Shown here one piece after another: positions 57,264 through 64,000 of a stretch of 64,000 nucleotides of DNA. A program made the position numbers and the translations under genes. Position 1 is the first letter of the stretch; each line of letters starts with the position of its first letter. Source of the DNA: Saccharopolyspora thermophila (lineage in GTDB: Bacteria; Actinomycetota; Actinomycetes; Mycobacteriales; Pseudonocardiaceae); the NCBI RefSeq assembly GCF_014646075.1, contig NZ_BMMT01000002.1, positions 62,001 to 126,000 on the forward strand, given 5' to 3'. The notes below the pieces were generated by a model, which was not told the DNA's origin, ran no database searches, and worked only from the letters and a program-made list of their open reading frames with translations.

Positions 57264-59501
57264 GTGACCACATTGGACGCGAAGCTGGACCGGGTGCTCG
57301 GTGCCAAGACCGGCCGGGCACTCGAATCGGCGCTCGGTCTGGTGAGTGTGGGAGATCTGCTGCGCCACTACCCGCGCCGCTACGCCGAACGCGGCGAGCT
57401 GACCGCGATCGCCGGGCTGGAGATCGGTGAGCACGCCACGGTGCTGGCGCAGGTCGAGCGGGTCAGCAAGCGGACCATGAAGTCGCGGCGCGGCACCATC
57501 GTCGAGGCCCGCATCACCGACGGCCACCGCTCGCTGACCTGCACCTTCTTCAACCAGGCGTGGCGGGAGCGGGAGCTGTTGCCGGGGCGGCGCGGGATGT
57601 TCGCGGGCAAGGTCACCGCCTACCGCAACCAGCTGCAGCTGGCGCACCCGGAATACCAGCTGTTCGAGTCCGACCACGAGGACGTGGGGGCGGCCGCCGA
57701 GGAGTTCGCCGCCGCGCTGATCCCGGTGTACCCGGCGGCGCAGGGCCTGCCCTCGTGGTCGATCGCCCGGTGCGTGCGTCAGGTCCTCGACGTCTGGGAC
57801 GGCACCGACGACCCGCTGCCGGCGGAGCTGCGCGACCGGATGGGCCTGGCCGATTTGGAGTCGGCGCTGCGCAAGATCCACCGCCCGCAGCACTTCCGCG
57901 ACGTCGCCGCCGCACAGCAGCGGCTGAAGTGGGACGAGGCGCTGGCGGTGCAGCTGGCGCTGGCGCGGCTGCGCGACGCCGCCCTGGCGCACCCGGCGCC
58001 GGTGTGCCCGCGGCGCGACGACGGCGTGCTGGCCGCCTTCGACAAGCGGATTCCGTTCGAGCTGACCCGCGGGCAGCAGGAGATCGGCGAGCAGATCGCC
58101 GCCGACCTGGCCACCGCGCACCCGATGAACCGCCTGGTGCAGGGCGAGGTCGGCAGCGGCAAGACGGTGGTCGCGCTGCGTGCGATGTTGCAGGTGGTGG
58201 ACGCCGGACGGCAGGCGGCGATGCTCGCGCCCACCGAGGTGTTGGCCGCGCAGCACGCGCGCTCCTTGCGCGAACTGCTCGGCGACCTGGCGATGGCGGG
58301 TGAGCTCGGCGGGGCGGACAACGCCACGCGGGTGACGCTGCTGACCGGTTCGCTGACCGCCGCGCAGCGCAGGAAGGCCCTGTTGGAGGCGGCTTCCGGG
58401 GAGGCGGGGATCGTCGTCGGCACGCACGCGCTGATCCAGGACCGGGTGTCGTTCGCCGACCTGGGCCTGGTGGTCGTCGACGAGCAGCACCGGTTCGGCG
58501 TCGAGCAGCGGGACGCGCTGCGGGCTCGCGGCGGGGACGACGTGTCGCCGCACGTGCTCGTCATGACGGCGACGCCGATCCCGCGCACGGTCGCGATGAC
58601 GGTCTACGGCGACCTGGAGACCTCGGCGCTGCGGGAGTTGCCGAGCGGGCGTTCGCCGATCAGCACGAGCGTCGTGCCGGTGGCGGAGAAACCGGCCTGG
58701 CTGGATCGGGCGTGGGCGCGCATCCACGAGGAGGTCGCCGCCGGGCACCAAGTCTACGTGGTGTGCCCGCGCATCGGCGACGACGAGGACAACGGTGGCA
58801 GGGGCCGGAAGAAGGCCGCGAAGTCCGCTGTGGACGACAGCGACGGCGGGGGTGAGGAGCCACCGCCCGAGGACGGGGCGGACCGGCGGCCGCCGCTGGC
58901 GGTGCTGGAGGTCGCCGAGCAGCTCGCGACCGGGCCGCTGCGGGGGCTGCGGCTGGGCGTGCTGCACGGCAGGCTGGCCGCCGACGACAAGGACGCGGTG
59001 ATGCGCGCCTTCGCCGCCGGTGAGCTGGACGTGCTGGTCGCGACGACGGTCGTCGAGGTGGGCGTGAACGTCCCGAACGCCACCATGATGGTGATCATGG
59101 ACGCCGACCGGTTCGGCGTCAGCCAGCTGCACCAGCTGCGCGGCCGCGTCGGCCGGGGCAGCGCGCCGGGACTGTGCCTGCTGGTCACCGAGGCGGTGGC
59201 GGGCACGACCACGCGGGAGCGGCTGGAGGCGGTGGCCTCCACCACCGACGGCTTCGAGCTGGCCCGGCTGGATCTGGAGCTGCGCCGTGAGGGCGACATC
59301 CTCGGCGCGGCCCAGTCGGGCCGCAAGTCCGGCCTGAAGATGCTGTCCCTGCTGCGCGACGAGGACGTGATCGCCCAGGCCCGCGAGGAAGCGGCCCGAC
59401 TCGTCGCCGAGGACCCCCAGTTGCGCCACCACCCGGGCCTGGCCCGCATGGTCGCCGAGGTGGTCGACGCCGAACGGGCCGAGTACCTCGAGAAGACCTG
59501 A
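57264..59501 (+). CDS. recG: ATP-dependent DNA helicase RecG
   Basis: A 745-residue helicase that regresses stalled forks and processes branched DNA. The N-terminal wedge/OB domain (about residues 55-155) is followed by helicase motifs: Walker A GEVGSGKTVVALRAM (about 297), DEQH in VVDEQHRFGVEQR (about 406), TATPIPRTVAM, and the C-terminal VEVGVNVPNATMMVI and HQLRGRVGRG. A low-complexity acidic/basic insertion (about residues 510-545) sits between the two RecA folds, longer than in E. coli. GTG 57264 has GGAGG 8 bases upstream. Confidence 0.97.
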   Translation: MTTLDAKLDRVLGAKTGRALESALGLVSVGDLLRHYPRRYAERGELTAIAGLEIGEHATVLAQVERVSKRTMKSRRGTIVEARITDGHRSLTCTFFNQAWRERELLPGRRGMFAGKVTAYRNQLQLAHPEYQLFESDHEDVGAAAEEFAAALIPVYPAAQGLPSWSIARCVRQVLDVWDGTDDPLPAELRDRMGLADLESALRKIHRPQHFRDVAAAQQRLKWDEALAVQLALARLRDAALAHPAPVCPRRDDGVLAAFDKRIPFELTRGQQEIGEQIAADLATAHPMNRLVQGEVGSGKTVVALRAMLQVVDAGRQAAMLAPTEVLAAQHARSLRELLGDLAMAGELGGADNATRVTLLTGSLTAAQRRKALLEAASGEAGIVVGTHALIQDRVSFADLGLVVVDEQHRFGVEQRDALRARGGDDVSPHVLVMTATPIPRTVAMTVYGDLETSALRELPSGRSPISTSVVPVAEKPAWLDRAWARIHEEVAAGHQVYVVCPRIGDDEDNGGRGRKKAAKSAVDDSDGGGEEPPPEDGADRRPPLAVLEVAEQLATGPLRGLRLGVLHGRLAADDKDAVMRAFAAGELDVLVATTVVEVGVNVPNATMMVIMDADRFGVSQLHQLRGRVGRGSAPGLCLLVTEAVAGTTTRERLEAVASTTDGFELARLDLELRREGDILGAAQSGRKSGLKMLSLLRDEDVIAQAREEAARLVAEDPQLRHHPGLARMVAEVVDAERAEYLEKT

Positions 59502-59675
59502 CCGCGACGCACCGCCGCCTACGCCTGCGGCAGATCCACAAAATTCTGCGGAAGAAAAATCAAGGGAATTTTCTTTCTCGCGCCTCTTGCCTGTGGCTTT
59601 CGTTTGTCCTGGTCACCGATGGTGTGAAGGTGTCCATCACTCGGGAGGTTCTCCCGGAAGGAGGAATTTTCGCGG

Positions 59676-59681
59676 TAGTGT
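59676..59681 (+). promoter_or_regulatory. Probable -10 box of pyc
   Basis: TAGTGT lies 40 bases before ATG 59722. The region between recG and pyc is locally AT-rich and also contains the small hairpin CGGGAG-GTT-CTCCCG (59642-59656). Confidence 0.4.
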
Positions 59682-59721
59682 GCTGACACCGACCGACACC
59701 CGTCGTCTCGAGGAGTCCGGC

Positions 59722-62700
59722 ATGTTCCGCAAGGTGCTCGTCGCAAACCGCGGCGAGATTGCGATCCGCGCCTTCCGCGCAGCGTACGAACTCGGCGCTG
59801 GCACGGTGGCTGTGTTCCCGCACGAAGACCGCAACTCGTTGCACCGCCTGAAGGCCGACGAGTCCTACGAGATCGGCGAGCCCGGCCACCCGGTCCGCGC
59901 CTACCTGTCCGTCGAGGAGATCATCAAGGCCGCCAGGCGATCCGGGGCGGACGCCGTGTACCCCGGCTACGGGTTCCTCTCCGAGAACCCCGAACTGGCC
60001 CGCGCCTGCCAGGAGGCCGGGATCACCTTCGTCGGTCCCAGCCACGAGATCCTGCAGATGACCGGCAACAAGGCGACCGCGGTCGCCGCGGCCCGCGAAG
60101 CCGGCGTACCGGTGCTGGACTCCTCCGCACCGTCGCGCGACATCGACGAGCTGCTGGCCGCCGCCGAGGGCATGACGTTCCCGGTGTTCGTCAAGGCCGT
60201 CGCCGGTGGCGGCGGGCGCGGTATGCGGCGCGTCGACGCGCCGCCCGCGTTGCGCGAGGCACTGGAGGCGGCGATGCGGGAGGCCGAGTCGGCCTTCGGC
60301 GACCCCACGGTGTTCCTGGAGCAGGCCGTGGTCAACCCACGGCACATCGAGGTGCAGATCCTCGCCGACGCCGCGGGCAACGTGATTCACCTGTTCGAGC
60401 GGGACTGCTCGGTGCAGCGCCGCCACCAGAAGGTCATCGAGATCGCCCCGGCGCCCAACCTCGACCCGCAGCTGCGGGAGCGGATCTGCGCCGACGCGGT
60501 CGCCTTCGCCCGCAAGATCGGCTACGTCAACGCGGGCACCGTGGAGTTCCTGGTCGATGAGCAGGGCCGCCACGTGTTCATCGAGATGAACCCGCGTATC
60601 CAGGTCGAGCACACCGTCACCGAGGAGGTCACCGACGCCGACCTGGTGCAGTCGCAGCTGCGCATCGCCGCCGGGGAGACCCTGCAGGACCTCGGTCTGA
60701 CGCAGGACTCGATCCGGCTGCGCGGCGCGGCGCTGCAGTGCCGGATCACCACCGAGGACCCGGCCAACGGGTTCCGCCCGGACACCGGCATGATCAGCGC
60801 CTACCGCTCGCCGGGCGGCGCGGGCATCCGCCTCGACGGCGGCACCGCGTTCGCCGGCACCAGCGTCAGCGCGCACTTCGACTCGATGCTGGTGAAGCTG
60901 TCGTGCCGTGGCCGGGACTTCGCCACCGCGGTCGCCCGTGCCCGCCGGGCCGTCGCCGAGTTCCGCATCCGCGGCGTGGCCACCAACATCCCGTTCCTGC
61001 AGGCGGTCCTGGACGACCCGGACTTCGCCGCGGGCCGGGTCACCACCTCGTTCATCGACGAGCGGCCGCACCTGCTGACCGCGCGGCACTCCGCCGACCG
61101 CGGCACCCGACTGCTGAGCTACCTCGCCGACGTCACGGTCAACCGCCCCCACGGGGAGCGTCCCAGCACGCCGGACCCGCTGCACAAGCTGCCGGAGCTG
61201 GACCTGTCGACCGAGCCGCCCGCGGGCTCCAAGCAGAAGCTCACCGAGCTGGGCCCGGAGGGCTTCGCCCGCTGGCTGCGCGAGTCCAAGGCGGTCGGCG
61301 TCACCGACACCACCTTCCGTGACGCGCACCAGTCGTTGCTGGCCACCCGGGTGCGCACCAAGGACCTGCTCGCGGTGGCGCCGCACGTGGCGCGGACGAC
61401 CCCGCAGCTGCTGTCCCTGGAGTGCTGGGGCGGCGCGACCTACGACGTGGCGCTGCGGTTCCTGGCCGAGGACCCGTGGGAGCGGCTGGCGAAGCTGCGC
61501 GAGGCGGTGCCCAACATCTGCCTGCAGATGCTGCTGCGGGGCCGCAACACGGTCGGCTACACGCCGTACCCGACGGAGGTGACCGAGCACTTCGTGCAGG
61601 AGGCCACCGACACCGGCATCGACATCTTCCGCATCTTCGACGCGCTCAATGACGTCGAGCAGATGCGCCCGGCCATCGATGCGGTGCGCGCCACCGGCAA
61701 GTCGGTCGCCGAGGTCGCGCTGTGCTACACGGCCGACCTGTCGGACCCGAACGAGAAGCTGTACACGCTGGACTACTACCTGCGGCTGGCCGAGCAGATC
61801 GTCAAGGCCGGGGCGCACGTGCTGGCGATCAAGGACATGGCCGGGCTGCTGCGCGCCCCGGCGGCGGTGAAGCTGGTGTCGGCGCTGCGCCGGGAGTTCG
61901 ACCTGCCGGTGCACCTGCACACCCACGACACCCCGGGCGGGCAGCTGGCCACCTACCTGGCCGCCATCCAGTCCGGTGTGGACGCCGTGGACGCGGCCAC
62001 CGCGTCGATGGCCGGCACCACCTCGCAGCCCGCGCTGTCGTCGGTGGTGGCCGCCACCGACCACACCGACCAGGCCACCGGGCTGGACCTGCGGGCGGTG
62101 TGCGACCTGGAACCGTACTGGGAGGCGGTGCGCAAGATTTACCAGCCGTTCGAGGCGGGGCTGGCCTCGCCGACCGGCCGGGTCTACACGCACGAGATTC
62201 CCGGTGGCCAGCTGTCGAACCTGCGCACCCAGGCCGTGGCGCTCGGCCTCGGCGACAAGTTCGAGGAGATCGAGGCGATGTACGCCGCGGCCGACCGGAT
62301 CCTGGGCCGGTTGGTCAAGGTCACCCCGTCGTCGAAGGTGGTCGGCGACCTGGCGCTGCACCTGGTGGGCGCCGGGGTGGACCCGGCCGACTTCGAGGCC
62401 GACCCGCGCCGGTTCGACATCCCGGACTCGGTCATCGGCTTCCTGCAGGGCGAGCTGGGCGACCCGCCGGCGGGCTGGCCGGAGCCGTTCCGCACCCGCG
62501 CGCTTCAGGGCCGTACCGCGGTCCGCAAGGTGGCGGAGCTGTCCGAAGAGGACCGCGAGGGACTGCGCAGCGACCGCCGCAACACCCTCAACCGGCTGTT
62601 GTTCGCCAAGCCCACCAAGGAGTTCACCGAGCACCGCGAGGCGTTCGGCGACACCTCGCTGCTGCGCAGCAAGGACTTCTTCTACGGGCTGCGGCCGGGT

Positions 62701-63099
62701 GAGGAGTACTCGGTGGACCTGGAGCCGGGCGTGCGGCTGCTCATCGGCCTGGAGGCGATCAGCGAGCCGGACGAGCGTGGCATCCGCACCGTGATGGCCA
62801 CGCTGAACGGCCAGCTGCGGCCGATCCAGGTGCGCGACCGCTCGGTGGCGTCGAACCTGCCGGTGGCGGAGAAGGCCGACCGGTCCAATCCGGGCCACGT
62901 GCCCGCGCCGTTCGCCGGTGTGGTGACGTTGTCGGTCGGCGAGGGCGACGTCGTGGAGCAGGGGCAGACGATCGCGACCATCGAGGCGATGAAGATGGAG
63001 GCGGCGATCACGGCCCCGCAAAGCGGCCAGGTCAAGCGCGTGGCGATCGGCGGCGTCCAGCAGGTCGAGGGCGGCGACCTGATCATCGAACTCGGTTGA
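59722..63099 (+). CDS. pyc: Pyruvate carboxylase
   Basis: Carboxylates pyruvate to oxaloacetate with biotin and ATP, replenishing the citric acid cycle. It is 1125 residues. In order: biotin carboxylase (VANRGEIAIRAFRA at the start, KAVAGGGGRGMRRV loop, EMNPRIQVEHTVTEE active site), carboxyltransferase barrel (VTDTTFRDAHQSLLATRVR, ALCYTADLSDPNEK, HLHTHDTPGGQ), the PYC tetramerisation domain, and the biotinyl carrier with Lys1091 in IEAMKMEAA 35 residues from the end. ATG 59722 has GAGGAG 6 bases upstream. M. tuberculosis pca (Rv2967c) follows recG in the same way. It draws on the same pyruvate pool as IlvB and CimA. Confidence 0.98.
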   Translation: MFRKVLVANRGEIAIRAFRAAYELGAGTVAVFPHEDRNSLHRLKADESYEIGEPGHPVRAYLSVEEIIKAARRSGADAVYPGYGFLSENPELARACQEAGITFVGPSHEILQMTGNKATAVAAAREAGVPVLDSSAPSRDIDELLAAAEGMTFPVFVKAVAGGGGRGMRRVDAPPALREALEAAMREAESAFGDPTVFLEQAVVNPRHIEVQILADAAGNVIHLFERDCSVQRRHQKVIEIAPAPNLDPQLRERICADAVAFARKIGYVNAGTVEFLVDEQGRHVFIEMNPRIQVEHTVTEEVTDADLVQSQLRIAAGETLQDLGLTQDSIRLRGAALQCRITTEDPANGFRPDTGMISAYRSPGGAGIRLDGGTAFAGTSVSAHFDSMLVKLSCRGRDFATAVARARRAVAEFRIRGVATNIPFLQAVLDDPDFAAGRVTTSFIDERPHLLTARHSADRGTRLLSYLADVTVNRPHGERPSTPDPLHKLPELDLSTEPPAGSKQKLTELGPEGFARWLRESKAVGVTDTTFRDAHQSLLATRVRTKDLLAVAPHVARTTPQLLSLECWGGATYDVALRFLAEDPWERLAKLREAVPNICLQMLLRGRNTVGYTPYPTEVTEHFVQEATDTGIDIFRIFDALNDVEQMRPAIDAVRATGKSVAEVALCYTADLSDPNEKLYTLDYYLRLAEQIVKAGAHVLAIKDMAGLLRAPAAVKLVSALRREFDLPVHLHTHDTPGGQLATYLAAIQSGVDAVDAATASMAGTTSQPALSSVVAATDHTDQATGLDLRAVCDLEPYWEAVRKIYQPFEAGLASPTGRVYTHEIPGGQLSNLRTQAVALGLGDKFEEIEAMYAAADRILGRLVKVTPSSKVVGDLALHLVGAGVDPADFEADPRRFDIPDSVIGFLQGELGDPPAGWPEPFRTRALQGRTAVRKVAELSEEDREGLRSDRRNTLNRLLFAKPTKEFTEHREAFGDTSLLRSKDFFYGLRPGEEYSVDLEPGVRLLIGLEAISEPDERGIRTVMATLNGQLRPIQVRDRSVASNLPVAEKADRSNPGHVPAPFAGVVTLSVGEGDVVEQGQTIATIEAMKMEAAITAPQSGQVKRVAIGGVQQVEGGDLIIELG

Positions 63100-63110
63100 C
63101 CCCTGTCCGT

Positions 63111-63145
63111 GAAGCGGGCCGTTCCACAGCGGGACGGCCCGCTTC
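63111..63145 (+). terminator. Terminator after pyc
   Basis: A perfect 12-base-pair stem GAAGCGGGCCGT / ACGGCCCGCTTC with an 11-base loop, 11 bases after the stop. Confidence 0.8.
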
Positions 63146-63284
63146 GCGTGAGCCCCTTCATGGCTCTGGGGTCAACGTCGTTGGGCGTGGTGGCTGGCTT
63201 CGGGGTTTTGGCAACCGGCTGAGGGGGAACGGCGTCCACGAGGTGTCGGCGGATGGTCCGCCATCGAAGGGTGTGGGGGTTGTG

Positions 63285-63815
63285 ATGCGGCGTTGGGTTC
63301 GTGGTTCGCTGGGTGTGCTGTTCGCCTTCGGGTTGGTCGTCGGTGGGGGTGTTGCCTCGGCGCAGGGCGGTTCGGGGGTTCGGGACGTGGACTGGCGGAA
63401 CGCGCAGTACACCGTGCCGCCGGTCGGACCGTGCCCGGAGCAGTTCGTGCCGTTCACCGACGGCGCCGCCGAGGTCGGCAACTGGGTGTACCGGCTCGCG
63501 CCTGACCTGCCGGTCGGGTACGCCGACGTCACCGGGGAGGGCGTGGAGGACGCGCTGCTGTTCGTCGAGTGCGGGCCGCGCAACTCGGAGTACTCGCGGG
63601 CGCTGGTCGGCGTGACGACCGGTTCGGACGCCCGGATCCAGCCGCTGGGCACCGTGGTGAGCCCGCCGGTGTGGACCCAGGTGCCCAACCAGGTGACCGT
63701 GCATGACGGCGACATCGCGGTGCGGATCGAGGACTTCGACACCGGCGCGACCTGGACCGAGCACTACCGGTGGGCGCAGTCCGCCCGGGCGTTCGTGCGC
63801 GTCGACGGGCAGTGA
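63285..63815 (+). CDS. Small secreted protein of unknown function
   Basis: A 176-residue protein with a standard signal peptide (MRRWVRGSLGVLFAFGLVV, then GGGVASAQG, cleavage probably after ASA at about residue 26). The mature part is acidic, with one Cys pair (PCPEQF and ECGPRN) that could form a disulfide, and strands such as VPNQVTVHDGDIAVRIEDF. I recognise no family. ATG 63285 is chosen as the start of the signal peptide; GTG 63282 adds one residue. It is followed by its own terminator. Confidence 0.82.
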   Translation: MRRWVRGSLGVLFAFGLVVGGGVASAQGGSGVRDVDWRNAQYTVPPVGPCPEQFVPFTDGAAEVGNWVYRLAPDLPVGYADVTGEGVEDALLFVECGPRNSEYSRALVGVTTGSDARIQPLGTVVSPPVWTQVPNQVTVHDGDIAVRIEDFDTGATWTEHYRWAQSARAFVRVDGQ

Positions 63816-63843
63816 TCCCGCTCGGCGCGCGACCAGCCCCGGG

Positions 63844-63875
63844 CGCGGGTGCGCGGCCGAGGTCGCGCACCCGCG
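63844..63875 (+). terminator. Terminator-like hairpin after the secreted-protein gene
   Basis: A perfect 12-base-pair stem CGCGGGTGCGCG / CGCGCACCCGCG with an eight-base loop, 28 bases after the stop codon. Confidence 0.7.
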
Positions 63876-63940
63876 GATGACCCTCCTCGGCATGCTTTTT
63901 CGGCATGCTTCGCGATTCGCCGCACGGACGCCGCCGCACT

Positions 63941-64000
63941 CCCCAACTTCCGGCAGACTTCGGACTTCCTGTCCCAAGGTTCGGCAAACCTGGTGGTCGG
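63941..64000 (+). repeat. Dispersed intergenic repeat, copy D (compound)
   Basis: It begins CCCCAACTTCCGGCAGACTT and, after about 20 bases, continues with GGTTCGGCAAACCTGG in the opposite sense, so two half-copies face each other. It runs to the right edge of the window and may continue. Confidence 0.55.

Noticed and set aside
56535..59432. 965-codon minus-strand frame opposite recG
   Set aside because: Shadow of recG and its neighbours; Arg/His/Gln-rich with no recognisable fold.
59560..63021. Very long minus-strand open frame opposite pyc
   Set aside because: Its translation is His/Arg/Gln/Val-rich low-complexity sequence without motifs. It is the shadow of the plus-strand pyc gene at high GC.

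Overview
The window is high-GC (about 70%) actinobacterial chromosome. Many genes start with GTG, and several put a TAnnnT promoter box 6-9 bases before the start codon, as leaderless actinobacterial genes do. Gene content and order follow the Mycobacterium tuberculosis block ligA - ACT protein - gatCAB - lppZ - DoxX - cfp6 - ilvBNC - serA - leuB - FAH protein - gltX - tRNA-Gln/Glu - IclR regulator - leuCD - hupB - mutT1 - ppk - fbiD - gpsA - ddl - DUF3515 - thiL - ung - DhaL/DAK2 protein - recG - pyc. The insertions between these genes and the DUF397 protein suggest a Pseudonocardiales member. The genus cannot be fixed from sequence reading alone.

Layout. 1-6.1 kb: two hypothetical genes, ligA, a decayed IS607-type element with a ruined recombinase but a full-length TnpB, then an ACT-domain gene. 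6.4-10.2 kb: gatC-gatA-small gene-gatB, for indirect Gln-tRNA formation. 10.2-14.6 kb: a TetR/FAD-monooxygenase divergon, an LppZ-like lipoprotein and a DoxX protein. 14.6-26.4 kb: branched-chain amino acid and serine synthesis (ilvD, ilvB-ilvN-ilvC, serA, leuB, cimA). Leader peptides with attenuator-type hairpins precede ilvB and cimA. 26.5-32 kb: FAH-family enzyme, second monooxygenase, gltX, a HAD phosphatase, tRNA-Gln and two identical tRNA-Glu genes. 32-36 kb: IclR regulator (NdgR/LtbR type) divergent from leuCD, then hupB. 36-42 kb: mutT1, ppk, fbiD on the minus strand; plsC-gpsA on the plus strand. 42-44 kb: a PLP enzyme of the cystathionine gamma-lyase family and cysteine dioxygenase, the latter behind a cysteine-ending leader peptide. 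44-54.3 kb: a MocR/flavin-protein divergon, ddl, DUF3515, a lone Lrp-type domain, thiL, a metabolite transporter, ung, an Rv1733c-like membrane protein and a DhaL/DAK2 protein. 54.4-57.2 kb: an unfamiliar cluster, YtrA-type GntR regulator - DUF1648 protein - CPBP protease-family protein - DUF1648 protein. 57.2-64 kb: recG, pyc and a small secreted protein.

How the genes work together. Pyruvate feeds isoleucine through CimA, LeuB, LeuCD and IlvBN/C/D, and feeds valine and leucine through the same shared enzymes. Pyc draws pyruvate to oxaloacetate. The ilvB leader peptide carries Leu, Ile and Val codons; the cimA leader carries three consecutive Ile codons; leuCD lies next to its likely regulator. 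The three branches therefore appear to be sensed separately. GltX, tRNA-Gln, tRNA-Glu and GatCAB together give the indirect route to Gln-tRNA.

The most notable items are the Ile leader before cimA, the Cys leader before cysteine dioxygenase, the stranded TnpB, the GntR-DUF1648-CPBP cluster, and a short dispersed palindromic repeat family. No rRNA gene, CRISPR array, prophage or biosynthetic gene cluster was seen.
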